From NCBI RefSeq assembly GCF_003600645.1, contig NZ_CP032482.1:3782001-3846000 (forward strand): a stretch of DNA of 64,000 nucleotides, given 5' to 3'. Below are positions 40,838-51,647 of this stretch, piece by piece; position 1 is the first letter of the stretch; each line of letters starts with the position of its first letter. The notes under the pieces were generated by a model that did no database searches, was not told the DNA's origin, and saw only the letters and a program-made list of their open reading frames with translations. The position numbers and the translations under genes are program-made. The stretch is from Yersinia rochesterensis (GTDB lineage Bacteria; Pseudomonadota; Gammaproteobacteria; Enterobacterales; Enterobacteriaceae).

Positions 40838-41485
40838 ATGATGTCATCGCTCTATCGCAGTACAAAGTTTAATACCAATCAATTTACTGGGAGCACTGTA
40901 GAAAACAGCCAGTTTTTTGAATGCGATTTTTCTGGTAACGATTTAACCGATACACAGTTTATCAACTGCCAATTTTACGATCGAGAATATCAGGTGGGAT
41001 GTGACTTTAATCGTGCAACCTTAAAAGACGCCAGTTTTAAAAACTGCGATTTAACTATGAATAACTTCATGAACATTAATGCGTTAGGAATAGAAATAAG
41101 AGGCTGCCTGGCTCAAGGCGCTGATTTTCGCGGTGCCAGTTTTATGAATATGATTACCGCCCGGAGTTGGTTTTGTAGTGCATATATCACTAAAAACAAT
41201 TTAAGTTACGCGAACTTTTCGAAAGTTGTCCTAGAGAAATGTGAGTTATGGGAAAACCGTTGGATGGGTACGAATATTTTAGGGGCAAATTTTAGCGGAT
41301 CTGATTTGTCTGGTGGTGAATTCTCATCTTTTGACTGGAGTTCAGCAAATTTCACCCATTGTGACCTGACCAATTCTGCCATCGGTGAGCTAGACATTCG
41401 TAGAAATGATTTGGAGGGTGTCAAATTGGATAGTGATCAGGTATCACAGTTAATGGGCCGTCTCGGAATCATCGTTATAGAGTGA
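40838..41485 (+). CDS. qnr: Qnr-like pentapeptide-repeat protein (QnrB type)
   Basis: 215 residues from MMSSLYRS (AGG 7 nt upstream; a start 33 nt earlier is in frame and would give 226). Right-handed beta-helix of A(D/N)LXX pentapeptides with a single Gly hinge, and two loops. The segments INALGIEIRG, QGADFRGASFMNMIT, WFCSAYIT and YANFSKVVLEKCELWENRWM match, from memory, QnrB proteins closely. Qnr proteins bind DNA gyrase and topoisomerase IV and protect them from quinolones. It lies 35 nt after the permease gene, probably in the same transcript. No LexA box of the QnrB kind is seen. Confidence 0.88.
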   Translation: MMSSLYRSTKFNTNQFTGSTVENSQFFECDFSGNDLTDTQFINCQFYDREYQVGCDFNRATLKDASFKNCDLTMNNFMNINALGIEIRGCLAQGADFRGASFMNMITARSWFCSAYITKNNLSYANFSKVVLEKCELWENRWMGTNILGANFSGSDLSGGEFSSFDWSSANFTHCDLTNSAIGELDIRRNDLEGVKLDSDQVSQLMGRLGIIVIE

Positions 41486-41490
41486 CTCGC

Positions 41491-41511
41491 GTCGTGGACA
41501 GTCATTCCTCT
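41491..41511 (-). repeat. 21-bp partial copy of the rnpB 3' region
   Basis: The 21 bases here are identical to 42904-42924 inside rnpB (core GTCGTGGACAGTCATTCC). Removing the IS and one target copy puts them 102 bp apart, resembling the tandem repeats known downstream of E. coli rnpB. Confidence 0.8.
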
Positions 41512-41549
41512 CCTGCATATATCACAGAAACAAAAACCCCGCCGAAGCG

Positions 41550-42850
41550 CTGAGGGATCCCCACTAATTCAGCGCTAATAAACCAACACCATACTTCGGT
41601 AGGTTTTGGCGAGGTGATTAAGAACTGCATCCAGTGCTGTTCGCGTTAAAATTAGCGGAGAGTGTCGCAAGATATTCTCCGCTAATGTCAGATAAGATAT
41701 AACCCGTCGTGACTTAAGGCTGTTAGCCTGATACCTCAGATGTAACCCTTTATTTTCAGCATGATAGCCAAGTAACCATAATACTGCCGTGCTTAACGTT
41801 GCCAGAAGACTTAACACCAGTATACGCCCCGCTGTGCGGCTGTGACTGGCGCGAAGCCCAAAGCCAAAACGTTCACTTTTCTCATCGCGAAAATTCTGCT
41901 CTATCTGCATCCTGCGACTGTATAACTTCATGACTTCACGTGGTTTAAACTCCTCTGTACTGCTAAAAATAAGCCACGGTTCTTTTGCTGCGGCGCGTCC
42001 GTCCCGCTCCTGCGAATAGCGAGATATCCGGCAACGGGCACGTTTATTCTGCCGCCCTTTGGGTTCCTTTTTATGCAGGTAAAAGTGACCATCACAGCGG
42101 GCATATTCTGCACGTGCGAGTGTCCCCGGCCCCAGATATTCAGGTTGGCCACTGGCCGATAATTCCTGCCGCCTGAACCAGTGCTCACCTTTTTTATCCA
42201 GCCGGAGCTGGATATTGCCTCTGACTCGCCCGATAAAATCCCAACCCAATGATTTAATATGGTGAAACCAGGCATTTTGAAAACCGGCGTCAGTGACGAT
42301 GAGTACCTTTTTATCAGGCGCAATAGCGGTGGCGATAGAATTCAGGAACTCTTTTTGTATCAATGCATTCTGTTGGTTATGCGAGGGAACAATTTGGCTC
42401 ATTAACGGGATGGAACGACCATCACAAATCAGGCTGGCGCGTAAGACGTGGAATGCCTGTGAGGGATAACCACTCCAGTCAACAGCAATAACACACCAGG
42501 GAAGTCGGCGCGTAAGTAACGAAGTAATATTACGAAATATCAGAGGGATGTCATGGTGAAGAGCCGTATTACCTAACAGCCGGTCAACCCGTTTTATCTT
42601 GTGTTTTACCTGAGCGGTTCCCGGCAGATGGCGTCCGATACTGGTCAGGGTCAGAGAAGCGCCACGCGTCAATGCAACGGTTGCATCAATCAGGGCATTT
42701 TGACGATATTGATGAAACGGGGCTAAAGCGCCCCGGAAAAAGTTCTGGCATACTTTACGGGCAGGCATAGAGTTGATCTCGCTGAATTGGTTGCACAATC
42801 AGTAGATCATATTTTCTCTATGCCTGTCCTTTTTTCTGGGGATTCACCAG
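41550..42850 (-). mobile_element. IS10-like insertion sequence (IS4 family)
   Basis: 1301 bp. Terminal inverted repeats CTGAGGGATCCCCA (left) and CTGGTGAATCCCCA (right, complement) match at 11 of 14; the left end is nearly that of IS10 (CTGAGAGATCCCC) and carries a Dam GATC site. It is flanked by a perfect 10-bp direct repeat CGCCGAAGCG (41540-41549 and 42851-42860); 9-10 bp is usual for this family. It carries one transposase gene and splits the rnpB terminator. Confidence 0.93.
41575..42798 (-). CDS. IS4-family (IS10-like) transposase
   Basis: 407 residues. The DDE acidic triad is visible: Asp107 (VIAVDWSGY), Asp170 (IVTDAGF) and Glu300 in the YREK signature (Tyr293, Arg296, Glu300, Lys307; LYSRRMQIEQNFRDEK). 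Length and layout are those of the Tn10 transposase (402). The frame is uninterrupted, so it may be active. It is read in the same direction as rnpB, whose terminator it breaks. Confidence 0.95.
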   Translation of the reverse strand: MCNQFSEINSMPARKVCQNFFRGALAPFHQYRQNALIDATVALTRGASLTLTSIGRHLPGTAQVKHKIKRVDRLLGNTALHHDIPLIFRNITSLLTRRLPWCVIAVDWSGYPSQAFHVLRASLICDGRSIPLMSQIVPSHNQQNALIQKEFLNSIATAIAPDKKVLIVTDAGFQNAWFHHIKSLGWDFIGRVRGNIQLRLDKKGEHWFRRQELSASGQPEYLGPGTLARAEYARCDGHFYLHKKEPKGRQNKRARCRISRYSQERDGRAAAKEPWLIFSSTEEFKPREVMKLYSRRMQIEQNFRDEKSERFGFGLRASHSRTAGRILVLSLLATLSTAVLWLLGYHAENKGLHLRYQANSLKSRRVISYLTLAENILRHSPLILTRTALDAVLNHLAKTYRSMVLVY

Positions 42851-42870
42851 CGCCGAAGCGGGGTTTTATG
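42851..42870 (-). terminator. rnpB terminator, disrupted by the IS
   Basis: Uninterrupted, the minus strand would read AAAACCCCGC-TTCG-GCGGGGTTTTT, a textbook terminator. The IS lies inside the 3' arm: the CCCCGC arm stays with rnpB, and the GGGGTTTTT arm is now 1.3 kb away at 41531-41549. Confidence 0.8.
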
Positions 42871-42874
42871 GAAT

Positions 42875-43253
<379 letters not shown>

Positions 43254-43260
43254 GCGGCGG

Positions 43261-43289
43261 ATTATAGTCACATTACTGTTGAATGTCAT
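43261..43289 (-). promoter_or_regulatory. rnpB promoter
   Basis: On the minus strand ATGACA (43289-43284), a 17-nt spacer, TATAAT (43266-43261), and the RNA 5' end 8 nt on. The -35 lies within the end of rsmI. Confidence 0.8.
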
Positions 43290-44172
43290 CTTCCGCTTGC
43301 ATTTGGCTGTCATCTTGCTGTTCAAGTGCATACTTATAAAGCGCATTCTTTTTCACGCCGTGGATTTCTGCGGCTAAAGCGGCAGCTTTTTTCAGCGGTA
43401 ACTCTTTTTGCAACAACGCCAGAGTACGCAAGGCGGCGGCAGGCAGAGCATCATCCGCCTGTACTTTATGGCCTTCGACAATCAAGACCATTTCGCCACG
43501 GCGTCGGGTTTCTTCTTCCTGAACCCACGCCAGTAACTCGCCAACAGGCGCGCCGTGGATAGACTCCCAAGTTTTGGTGAGTTCTCTAGCCAGTACCACA
43601 TAGCGTTGTGGGCCAAGTACAGTTACCATGTCCTGTAAACTTTCTAACAAGCGATGGGTTGATTCGTAGAAGATTAGGGTTCGAGGTTCCTCAATCAGCG
43701 CTTGCAGAGTATCCTTACGTCCTTTGGTTTTCGCAGGCAAGAAGCCTTCGTAGCAAAAACGGTCTGAGGCAATACCGGCGGCGGAGAGGGCTGTAATCGC
43801 CGCACATGCGCCCGGTAATGGCACAACTCTGATGCCAGCTTCACGGCAACGGCGCACTAAATGGTAGCCCGGATCGTTAATCAGTGGCGTGCCTGCATCT
43901 GAAACCAGTGCAATACTCTGGCCGGCTTGCAGTTTCGCCAGTAAATGATCGGCTTTTTGTTGTTCGTTATGGTCATGAAGTGCAAATAGGCGGGCGTTGA
44001 TCGCGAAATGTTGTAACAGCAACCCTGTATGACGTGTATCTTCTGCCGCAATCAAATCAACGCCTTTCAGTACCTCTAACGCCCGATGGGTTATATCCCC
44101 TAAATTACCGATTGGGGTAGGTACCACATAAAGCGTAGATGCAGAAATCACTGCTCGATCGTGTTGATTCAT
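43273..44172 (-). CDS. rsmI: 16S rRNA (cytidine-1402-2'-O)-methyltransferase
   Basis: 299 residues. Tetrapyrrole-methylase fold with the signature [12 protein letters not shown] near the N-terminus, AEDTRHTG and [15 protein letters not shown]. It 2'-O-methylates C1402 in the 30S P site. Divergent from lpoA with 62 bases between starts, as in E. coli. Confidence 0.96.
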   Translation of the reverse strand: MNQHDRAVISASTLYVVPTPIGNLGDITHRALEVLKGVDLIAAEDTRHTGLLLQHFAINARLFALHDHNEQQKADHLLAKLQAGQSIALVSDAGTPLINDPGYHLVRRCREAGIRVVPLPGACAAITALSAAGIASDRFCYEGFLPAKTKGRKDTLQALIEEPRTLIFYESTHRLLESLQDMVTVLGPQRYVVLARELTKTWESIHGAPVGELLAWVQEEETRRRGEMVLIVEGHKVQADDALPAAALRTLALLQKELPLKKAAALAAEIHGVKKNALYKYALEQQDDSQMQAEDDIQQ

Positions 44173-44234
44173 TGTTTCATCCGAATTACCGATTTAATAT
44201 TGAGCATCTTGAAAAAAACATCACTGGATACAGT

Positions 44235-46202
44235 ATGCTTTCCTCAACATTCGTTCGTTCCAAAGCAGGGCTAGTCCCTGTTGTGTTGGCTGCTTTGATA
44301 CTGGCAGCTTGTTCAGGCAGAGCACCACAGACGCCGCCCGCCAATATACAGGACGAAGCAAGCGCTAACTCTGACTATTATCTGCAACAGTTGCAACAGA
44401 GCAGTGATGATAACAAGGCTGACTGGCAATTACTTGCCATTCGTGCCCAGTTACGCGAAGGGAAAGTCCCTCAAGCAGCAGAACTGCTTGGAACTTTGCC
44501 CGCTGACCTGAATGACACACAGCGCCAGGAACAGCAATTACTGACCGCAGAACTGCTGGTTGCACAGAAAAACAATCCTGCTGCTGCGGATGTTTTGGCC
44601 AAATTGGATGCAGGGAAGTTCTCAGCCAACCAACAAGTGCGCTTCTATCAAGCACTGATTGCCGCCAATCAGGGTAAAGCAACCTTGCCGCTGGTGCGCG
44701 CATTCATTGCTCAAGAACCCCTGCTCAGTGATAAAGCCCATCAAGATAATATTGATGGCACCTGGCAAGCGCTGGCCCAGCTCACCCCACAAGAGTTGAA
44801 TAACATTGTGATTAACGCGGACGAAAACGTCCTGCAAGGTTGGCTGGATTTACTGCATGTCTATCAGGATAACAAGCAAGACCCTGACATGCTGAAAGCC
44901 GGTATTAAAGATTGGCAAAATCGTTATCCGCAAAATCCGGCAGCGAAAAACCTGCCAACGGCATTAACGCAAATCAGCAACTTCAGCCAGGCGTCTACGG
45001 CGAAAATTGCCTTATTGCTGCCATTAAGTGGCCCGGCACAAGTCTTTGCCGATGCTATCCAGCAAGGTTTTACTGCCGCACAGAATGGCTTGCCAGTTAA
45101 CGCTCCTACACCGGTAGAGCCAGATGCAACCGCAAGTACGCCAACGGATGCCGCGGCGACGCCGGTTACAGATGTGGCTGCGCCTATACCAGCGCCGGTA
45201 CCTGTCGCCACCAGCAATGCACAAGTCAAAATCTACGATACCACCACTCAGCCGATTGCAGCTTTACTCGCGCAAGCCCAGCAAGATGGCGCGACATTGG
45301 TGGTTGGCCCACTGCTGAAGCCCGAAGTTGAACAACTGAGTGCAACCCCCAGCACACTAAATATTCTGGCGCTGAACCAGCCGGAAGTCAGCACCAATAG
45401 CCCGAATATCTGTTATTTCGCCCTTTCTCCTGAAGATGAAGCCCGCGATGCCGCGCATCATTTATGGAGCCAGGAAAAAAGAATGCCGCTGTTGCTAACC
45501 CCGCGTGGTGCCTTGGGTGACCGCATCGCCAAAGCCTTTGCTGAAGAGTGGCAGAAGCAAGGTGGTCAGACGGTATTACAACAAAACTTCGGCTCTACTG
45601 CGGAGTTAAAACAAGCTATCAACAGTGGCGCGGGCATCCGCCTGACCGGTCAACCGATTAGCGTTTCAAGCGCACCGGCGGCTGCACCAGCATCAGTCAC
45701 TATTGCTGGCCTGACCATCCCTGCACCGCCCGTCGATGCACCGGTAGTTTCAACCGCCGTTGGTGGTAACATTGATGCGGTGTATATCATCGCGACACCG
45801 GCCGAGCTGACACTGATTAAGCCAATGATTGATATGGCGACCAGCACCCGCAGCAAACCTGCACTGTTCGCCAGCTCACGCAGCTATCAAGCAGGTGCAG
45901 GCCCAGACTACCGGCTGGAAATGGAAGGCATTCAGTTTAGTGATATTCCACTGATGGCCGGGTCGAATCCAGCTTTGATGCAACAAGCGGCAGCCAAATA
46001 TGCTAACGACTATTCGCTGGTACGTTTGTACGCCATGGGCATTGATGCGTGGACATTATCGAATCATTTTGCTGAAATGCGCCAAATTCCTGGTTTCCAG
46101 GTCAGCGGCACCACCGGTGATTTAACGGCATCAGCCGATTGTGTTATCACCCGTAAATTACCTTGGCTGCAATACCGCCAGGGCATGGTAGTACCGGCGG
46201 CG

Positions 46203-46205
<3 letters not shown>
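44235..46205 (+). CDS. lpoA: penicillin-binding protein activator LpoA (lipoprotein)
   Basis: 656 residues from [12 protein letters not shown]; the upstream in-frame start would place the lipobox too deep. The lipobox LILAAC gives acylated Cys26. The N-terminal TPR-like domain (about 40-260) and the C-terminal periplasmic-binding-like domain are joined by an Ala/Pro/Val-rich insert (about 300-335). LpoA is outer-membrane anchored and activates PBP1A. The last codons VVPAA-TAA run directly into the first partial ERIC repeat, which supplies the stop-codon region. Confidence 0.95.
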
Positions 46206-48246
<2,041 letters not shown>

Positions 48247-48247
48247 T

Positions 48248-48601
48248 ATGAGCCAAAGGAAAACTGGCACACACTACGAAAACCAAGCCCGCCACCATCT
48301 TGAGCGGGCGGGTTTAGTGTTTGAGGCGGCCAATGTCACCTATCAAAGTGGTGAGATTGACCTTATCATGCGCGACGGAGCCACTTGGGTGTTTGTTGAA
48401 GTACGCTTTCGCCGCAATACCCTATTCGGTGGCGCTGCCGCCAGTGTCACTTACCGCAAGCAACAGCGGCTACTCCGGGCTGCGGCCCTTTGGTTGGCAC
48501 AACGAAACGCATGTTTTGCCACAACATTATGCCGTTTTGATGTTTTTGCCATCACGGGTAGTCAGTTAGAATGGCTGCCAAACGCCTTCAATGCGGATTG
48601 A
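48248..48601 (+). CDS. yraN: UPF0102 endonuclease-fold protein YraN
   Basis: 117 residues from [19 protein letters not shown] just upstream comes from the end of the last ERIC copy, so the repeat supplies the ribosome-binding site. The PD-(D/E)XK-like pattern is visible ([10 protein letters not shown]...VFVEVRFR). Function in the cell is unclear (Holliday-junction-resolvase-like). The frame continues upstream into the array but that part is repeat sequence. Confidence 0.92.
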   Translation: MSQRKTGTHYENQARHHLERAGLVFEAANVTYQSGEIDLIMRDGATWVFVEVRFRRNTLFGGAAASVTYRKQQRLLRAAALWLAQRNACFATTLCRFDVFAITGSQLEWLPNAFNAD

Positions 48602-48626
48602 TGATTTTTCTCCGGTTTATGCCGGC

Positions 48627-48753
48627 TCTGCCCAAAGAAGTTGGAGTTGCAAGTAGGCGGCAAGAGAACGAATCCCGATGAGCTGACTCAGGTAAGTGAT
48701 TCGAGTGAATGAACGTAGCCAACACCCTTGCAGCTTCAAATACGAAGGGCATA
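48627..48753. repeat. ERIC element between yraN and diaA
   Basis: About 127 bp: CTGCCCAAAGAAGTTGGAG at the left, core CCCGATGAGCTGACTCAGG, and CTTCAAATACGAAGGGCATA at the right. A single copy, diverged from the array units. Confidence 0.85.
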
Positions 48754-48781
48754 TTAATTTTATTAAGTGGGTCAAATCAAC

Positions 48782-49372
48782 GTGCTGGATAGAATCAAAG
48801 GTTGTTTTACAGAAAGTATTCAAACCCAGATTGCCGCGGCTGAGGCTCTGCCTGATGCCATATCCCGTGCAGCAATGACGTTGGTTCAGTCACTGCTCAA
48901 CGGCAATAAAATTCTCTGCTGCGGTAATGGGACTTCTGCGGCTAACGCACAACACTTTGCGGCTAGTATGATAAACCGTTTTGAAACAGAACGGCCCAGC
49001 CTGCCAGCTATTGCTTTAAATGCTGATAATGTGGTGCTGACAGCAATCGCCAATGACCGCCTGCATGATGAAGTCTATGCCAAACAGGTTCGTGCGCTGG
49101 GTCATGCTGGTGATGTTTTGCTCGCTATTTCCACTCGTGGCAATAGCCGTGATATTGTGAAAGCGGTCGAAGCCGCAGTTACCCGTGATATGACCATCGT
49201 CGCACTGACCGGTTATGATGGTGGTGAGCTGGCGGGCTTGTTAGGTCAGCAGGATGTTGAAATCCGCATACCTTCGCACCGTAGCGCTCGGGTTCAAGAA
49301 TTACACATGCTGACAGTGAATTGCTTGTGTGACTTAATTGATAACACTCTATTTCCTCATCAGGACGATTAA
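48782..49372 (+). CDS. diaA: DnaA initiator-associating protein DiaA
   Basis: 196 residues from GTG 48782 (E. coli 196); a GTG at 48767 is in frame but not needed. SIS-domain, GmhA-like fold: [21 protein letters not shown] and [17 protein letters not shown]. It is a homotetramer that binds DnaA and promotes orderly initiation at oriC. The sequence is close to E. coli almost throughout. Ten bases separate it from dolP. Confidence 0.96.
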   Translation: MLDRIKGCFTESIQTQIAAAEALPDAISRAAMTLVQSLLNGNKILCCGNGTSAANAQHFAASMINRFETERPSLPAIALNADNVVLTAIANDRLHDEVYAKQVRALGHAGDVLLAISTRGNSRDIVKAVEAAVTRDMTIVALTGYDGGELAGLLGQQDVEIRIPSHRSARVQELHMLTVNCLCDLIDNTLFPHQDD

Positions 49373-49382
49373 AGGAGCACGA

Positions 49383-49958
49383 ATGAAGGTTGGTTATATT
49401 TTTGCCATGCTATTCAGCGCCCTGTTATTACAAGGTTGTATCGGTGCTGTGGTGGTTGGCAGTGCAGCCGTTGCAACTAAATCTGCCACAGACCCGCGCT
49501 CTGTCGGCACCCAGGTCGACGATGGCACACTTGAGGCCAGAGTTGTCAATGCACTGAGCAAAGATCAGCAGATAAAGAGCCAAACACGTTTTGTCGTGAC
49601 CGCTTATCAAGGGAAGGTTTTGCTGACAGGGCAATCGCCAACAGCTGAACTGTCTAGCCGTGCCAAGCAAATTGCAGCCGGTGTTGATGGTGCCACAGAA
49701 GTGTATAACGAAATGCGCTTGGGTAAGCCGGTCGATCTGTCCACCGCATCCATGGATACTTGGATCACCACCAAAGTTCGCTCACAATTACTGACCGCCG
49801 ACTCGGTTAAATCCTCCAACGTGAAAGTCACCACGGAGAATGGCGAAGTGTTCCTTTTGGGTCTGGTGACTCAGCAGGAAGGGCAATCAGCTGCTCAGAT
49901 AGCCAGTCAGGTGAGTGGCGTTAAGCATGTGACTACCGCGTTTACTATTGTGAAATAA
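49383..49958 (+). CDS. dolP: division/outer-membrane lipoprotein DolP (two BON domains)
   Basis: 191 residues from MKVGYIFAML (E. coli 191), AGGAGC 4 nt upstream. Lipobox LLQGC gives Cys19; two BON domains (about 45-113 and 122-190). DolP supports outer-membrane integrity and BAM activity and localises to division sites by binding anionic lipids. Formerly YraP. Confidence 0.95.
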   Translation: MKVGYIFAMLFSALLLQGCIGAVVVGSAAVATKSATDPRSVGTQVDDGTLEARVVNALSKDQQIKSQTRFVVTAYQGKVLLTGQSPTAELSSRAKQIAAGVDGATEVYNEMRLGKPVDLSTASMDTWITTKVRSQLLTADSVKSSNVKVTTENGEVFLLGLVTQQEGQSAAQIASQVSGVKHVTTAFTIVK

Positions 49959-49988
49959 CTCAGTTTATTGACATAGAATCAAACTGAT

Positions 49989-50017
49989 ACGGGCTTAGCG
50001 CAATCTAAGCCCGTTTT
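49989..50017 (+). terminator. terminator of dolP
   Basis: ACGGGCTTAG and CTAAGCCCGT form a perfect 10-bp stem with a 6-nt loop and TTTT. It also sits at the end of mtgA on the other strand. Confidence 0.85.
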
Positions 50018-50018
50018 C

Positions 50019-50744
50019 TTAATCTAACTGATTTTCCTGCAAAAACGCCTTGCCACCCAACTGCCGCATCTGGCGCAAAATCCACTGTTGGCGGGAAACA
50101 ACATAACCTGATGGCGCATTCACTTTAAAACGTAGTGGATTGGGCAGAACTGCGGCTAACAGGGCGGCTTCTGACGCACTCAATTTACTGGCCGGTTTAT
50201 TAAAGAAATGGCGCGCAGCCGCTTCCACACCAAAAATACCCTCGCCAAATTCCGCGATATTCAGATAAACCGTCAGAATACGCCGCTTGGTCCACACCAA
50301 CTCAATACCGGCGGTCAGGCCCACCTCCAACCCTTTACGCACCCAGCTGCGTCCATCCCATAGGAACAGATTTTTGGCGGTTTGTTGCGATAAGGTGGAT
50401 GCACCACGGATACGATTTTGATTGCGCTGATTGTGGGCTAATGCCGACTCAATGGCACCGACATCAAACCCCCAATGCTCAGGGAATTTTTGATCTTCCG
50501 CGGCCATCACCGCCAGCGCCATATAAGGCGAGATTTCATCCATCGGCACCCAATCAGAATGAGCAACATATGAAAAATCGCCTGTCAGCCAGGCCCCGAG
50601 CTGCCTTTCAATCATGACCATGGAAAACGGAACCGGCAGGAAAGCAAAAATCAAAATACCGGCCAACCACAGAGCAACAATGCCAATGATGCCCCGCTTG
50701 CCCCAATACCAAAGCCAATTTAATCCACGGCGAACTGAAATCAT
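50019..50744 (-). CDS. mtgA: monofunctional peptidoglycan glycosyltransferase
   Basis: 241 residues (E. coli 242). One N-terminal membrane helix then a GT51 domain with the five motifs visible: [14 protein letters not shown] (catalytic Glu), [62 protein letters not shown] (positions only within this span). It polymerises lipid II glycan strands. The 4-nt overlap with elbB suggests cotranscription. Confidence 0.95.
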   Translation of the reverse strand: MISVRRGLNWLWYWGKRGIIGIVALWLAGILIFAFLPVPFSMVMIERQLGAWLTGDFSYVAHSDWVPMDEISPYMALAVMAAEDQKFPEHWGFDVGAIESALAHNQRNQNRIRGASTLSQQTAKNLFLWDGRSWVRKGLEVGLTAGIELVWTKRRILTVYLNIAEFGEGIFGVEAAARHFFNKPASKLSASEAALLAAVLPNPLRFKVNAPSGYVVSRQQWILRQMRQLGGKAFLQENQLD

Positions 50745-51397
50745 TCGGTTAAATCCAGCACCTTCGCCACCAGCTTATCAATTCCTTTTGCTGCTTCGGA
50801 AATTGATGCCGCCAACATGTAGGCCGGTGTTGTGACCACTTTATTCTCTGCATCGACCACTACATCATCAGCAGGGCAAATAACATGTTGCCCTCCCATA
50901 GCTTCAATTGCATCAATAGTATCGGGATCGTTACCAATCGTCAGGCGAACAGGTTTCCCCAGCAGCTTTGGCAACATCACCGGTGAAATACACATAAATC
51001 CAATTGGTTTACCGGCCTTATGCATTGATTGAGTAAGCTTAACTAAATCTGGATCTATAGAACATTCAGAACCTTTAATGGCGAAATCACTGAGGTTCTT
51101 TGCGGCACCAAAACCACCAGGAACAATAAGGGCATCCAAGTCCTCTGAATTGGCGACAGAAAGCGGCTTTATCAGGCTCCGAGCAATGCGCGCAGACTCC
51201 ACTAAAACATTCCGCTGCTCAGTAGATTCTTCACCAGTAAGATGATTAATAACATGGAGTTGCGGCTTATCTGGTGCGAAGAATAAAACACGAGCTCCAG
51301 CACGATCCAATGCTAATATAGTTAAGACAGACTCATGTATCTCTGTGCCATCTAAAACACCACATCCACTCAGCACTACACCGACTGTTTTCATCAC
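50741..51397 (-). CDS. elbB: ElbB, glyoxalase-III-like DJ-1/PfpI family protein
   Basis: 218 residues (E. coli 217). DJ-1 fold; [17 protein letters not shown] at the N-terminus and [11 protein letters not shown] with the nucleophilic cysteine near residue 135. E. coli ElbB has weak glyoxalase activity and was linked to isoprenoid synthesis. Gene order arcB-elbB-mtgA as in E. coli. Confidence 0.94.
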   Translation of the reverse strand: MMKTVGVVLSGCGVLDGTEIHESVLTILALDRAGARVLFFAPDKPQLHVINHLTGEESTEQRNVLVESARIARSLIKPLSVANSEDLDALIVPGGFGAAKNLSDFAIKGSECSIDPDLVKLTQSMHKAGKPIGFMCISPVMLPKLLGKPVRLTIGNDPDTIDAIEAMGGQHVICPADDVVVDAENKVVTTPAYMLAASISEAAKGIDKLVAKVLDLTE

Positions 51398-51529
51398 ACC
51401 TCTCCTTTTCTCACGCTGTCAATTGCTTAACTCGTTCTAGTAACAAAGACCAATCTCTATCACATATTTTAATGAATCTTGTAACAAGAGCGCTTACATT
51501 TGCTATGTTATTGCTTGTATGATGTATGG

Positions 51530-51647
51530 ACGAATCCTTACAACCTGCGAATCCATTAGAAATCGAAATTATTAGGCAGGTTGACGATTTCCCTGGTGTT
51601 GGCGCAGTATTCGCGCACCCCGGCCTCGGTCGGGGTTATTTTTTTTC
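51530..51647 (+). ncRNA. arcZ: Hfq-dependent small RNA ArcZ
   Basis: Between arcB and elbB, read opposite to both, exactly where E. coli has ArcZ. The conserved 3' seed region GATTTCCCTGGTGTTGGCGC (51586-51605) and GCGCACCCCGG are as I recall from E. coli ArcZ, followed by the terminator stem ACCCCG/CGGGGT and an eight-T run (to about 51647), which lies over the last arcB codons. A promoter is suggested by TTACAT-18-TATGAT (51494-51523). The 5' half looks unlike E. coli. ArcZ activates rpoS translation. Confidence 0.85.
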
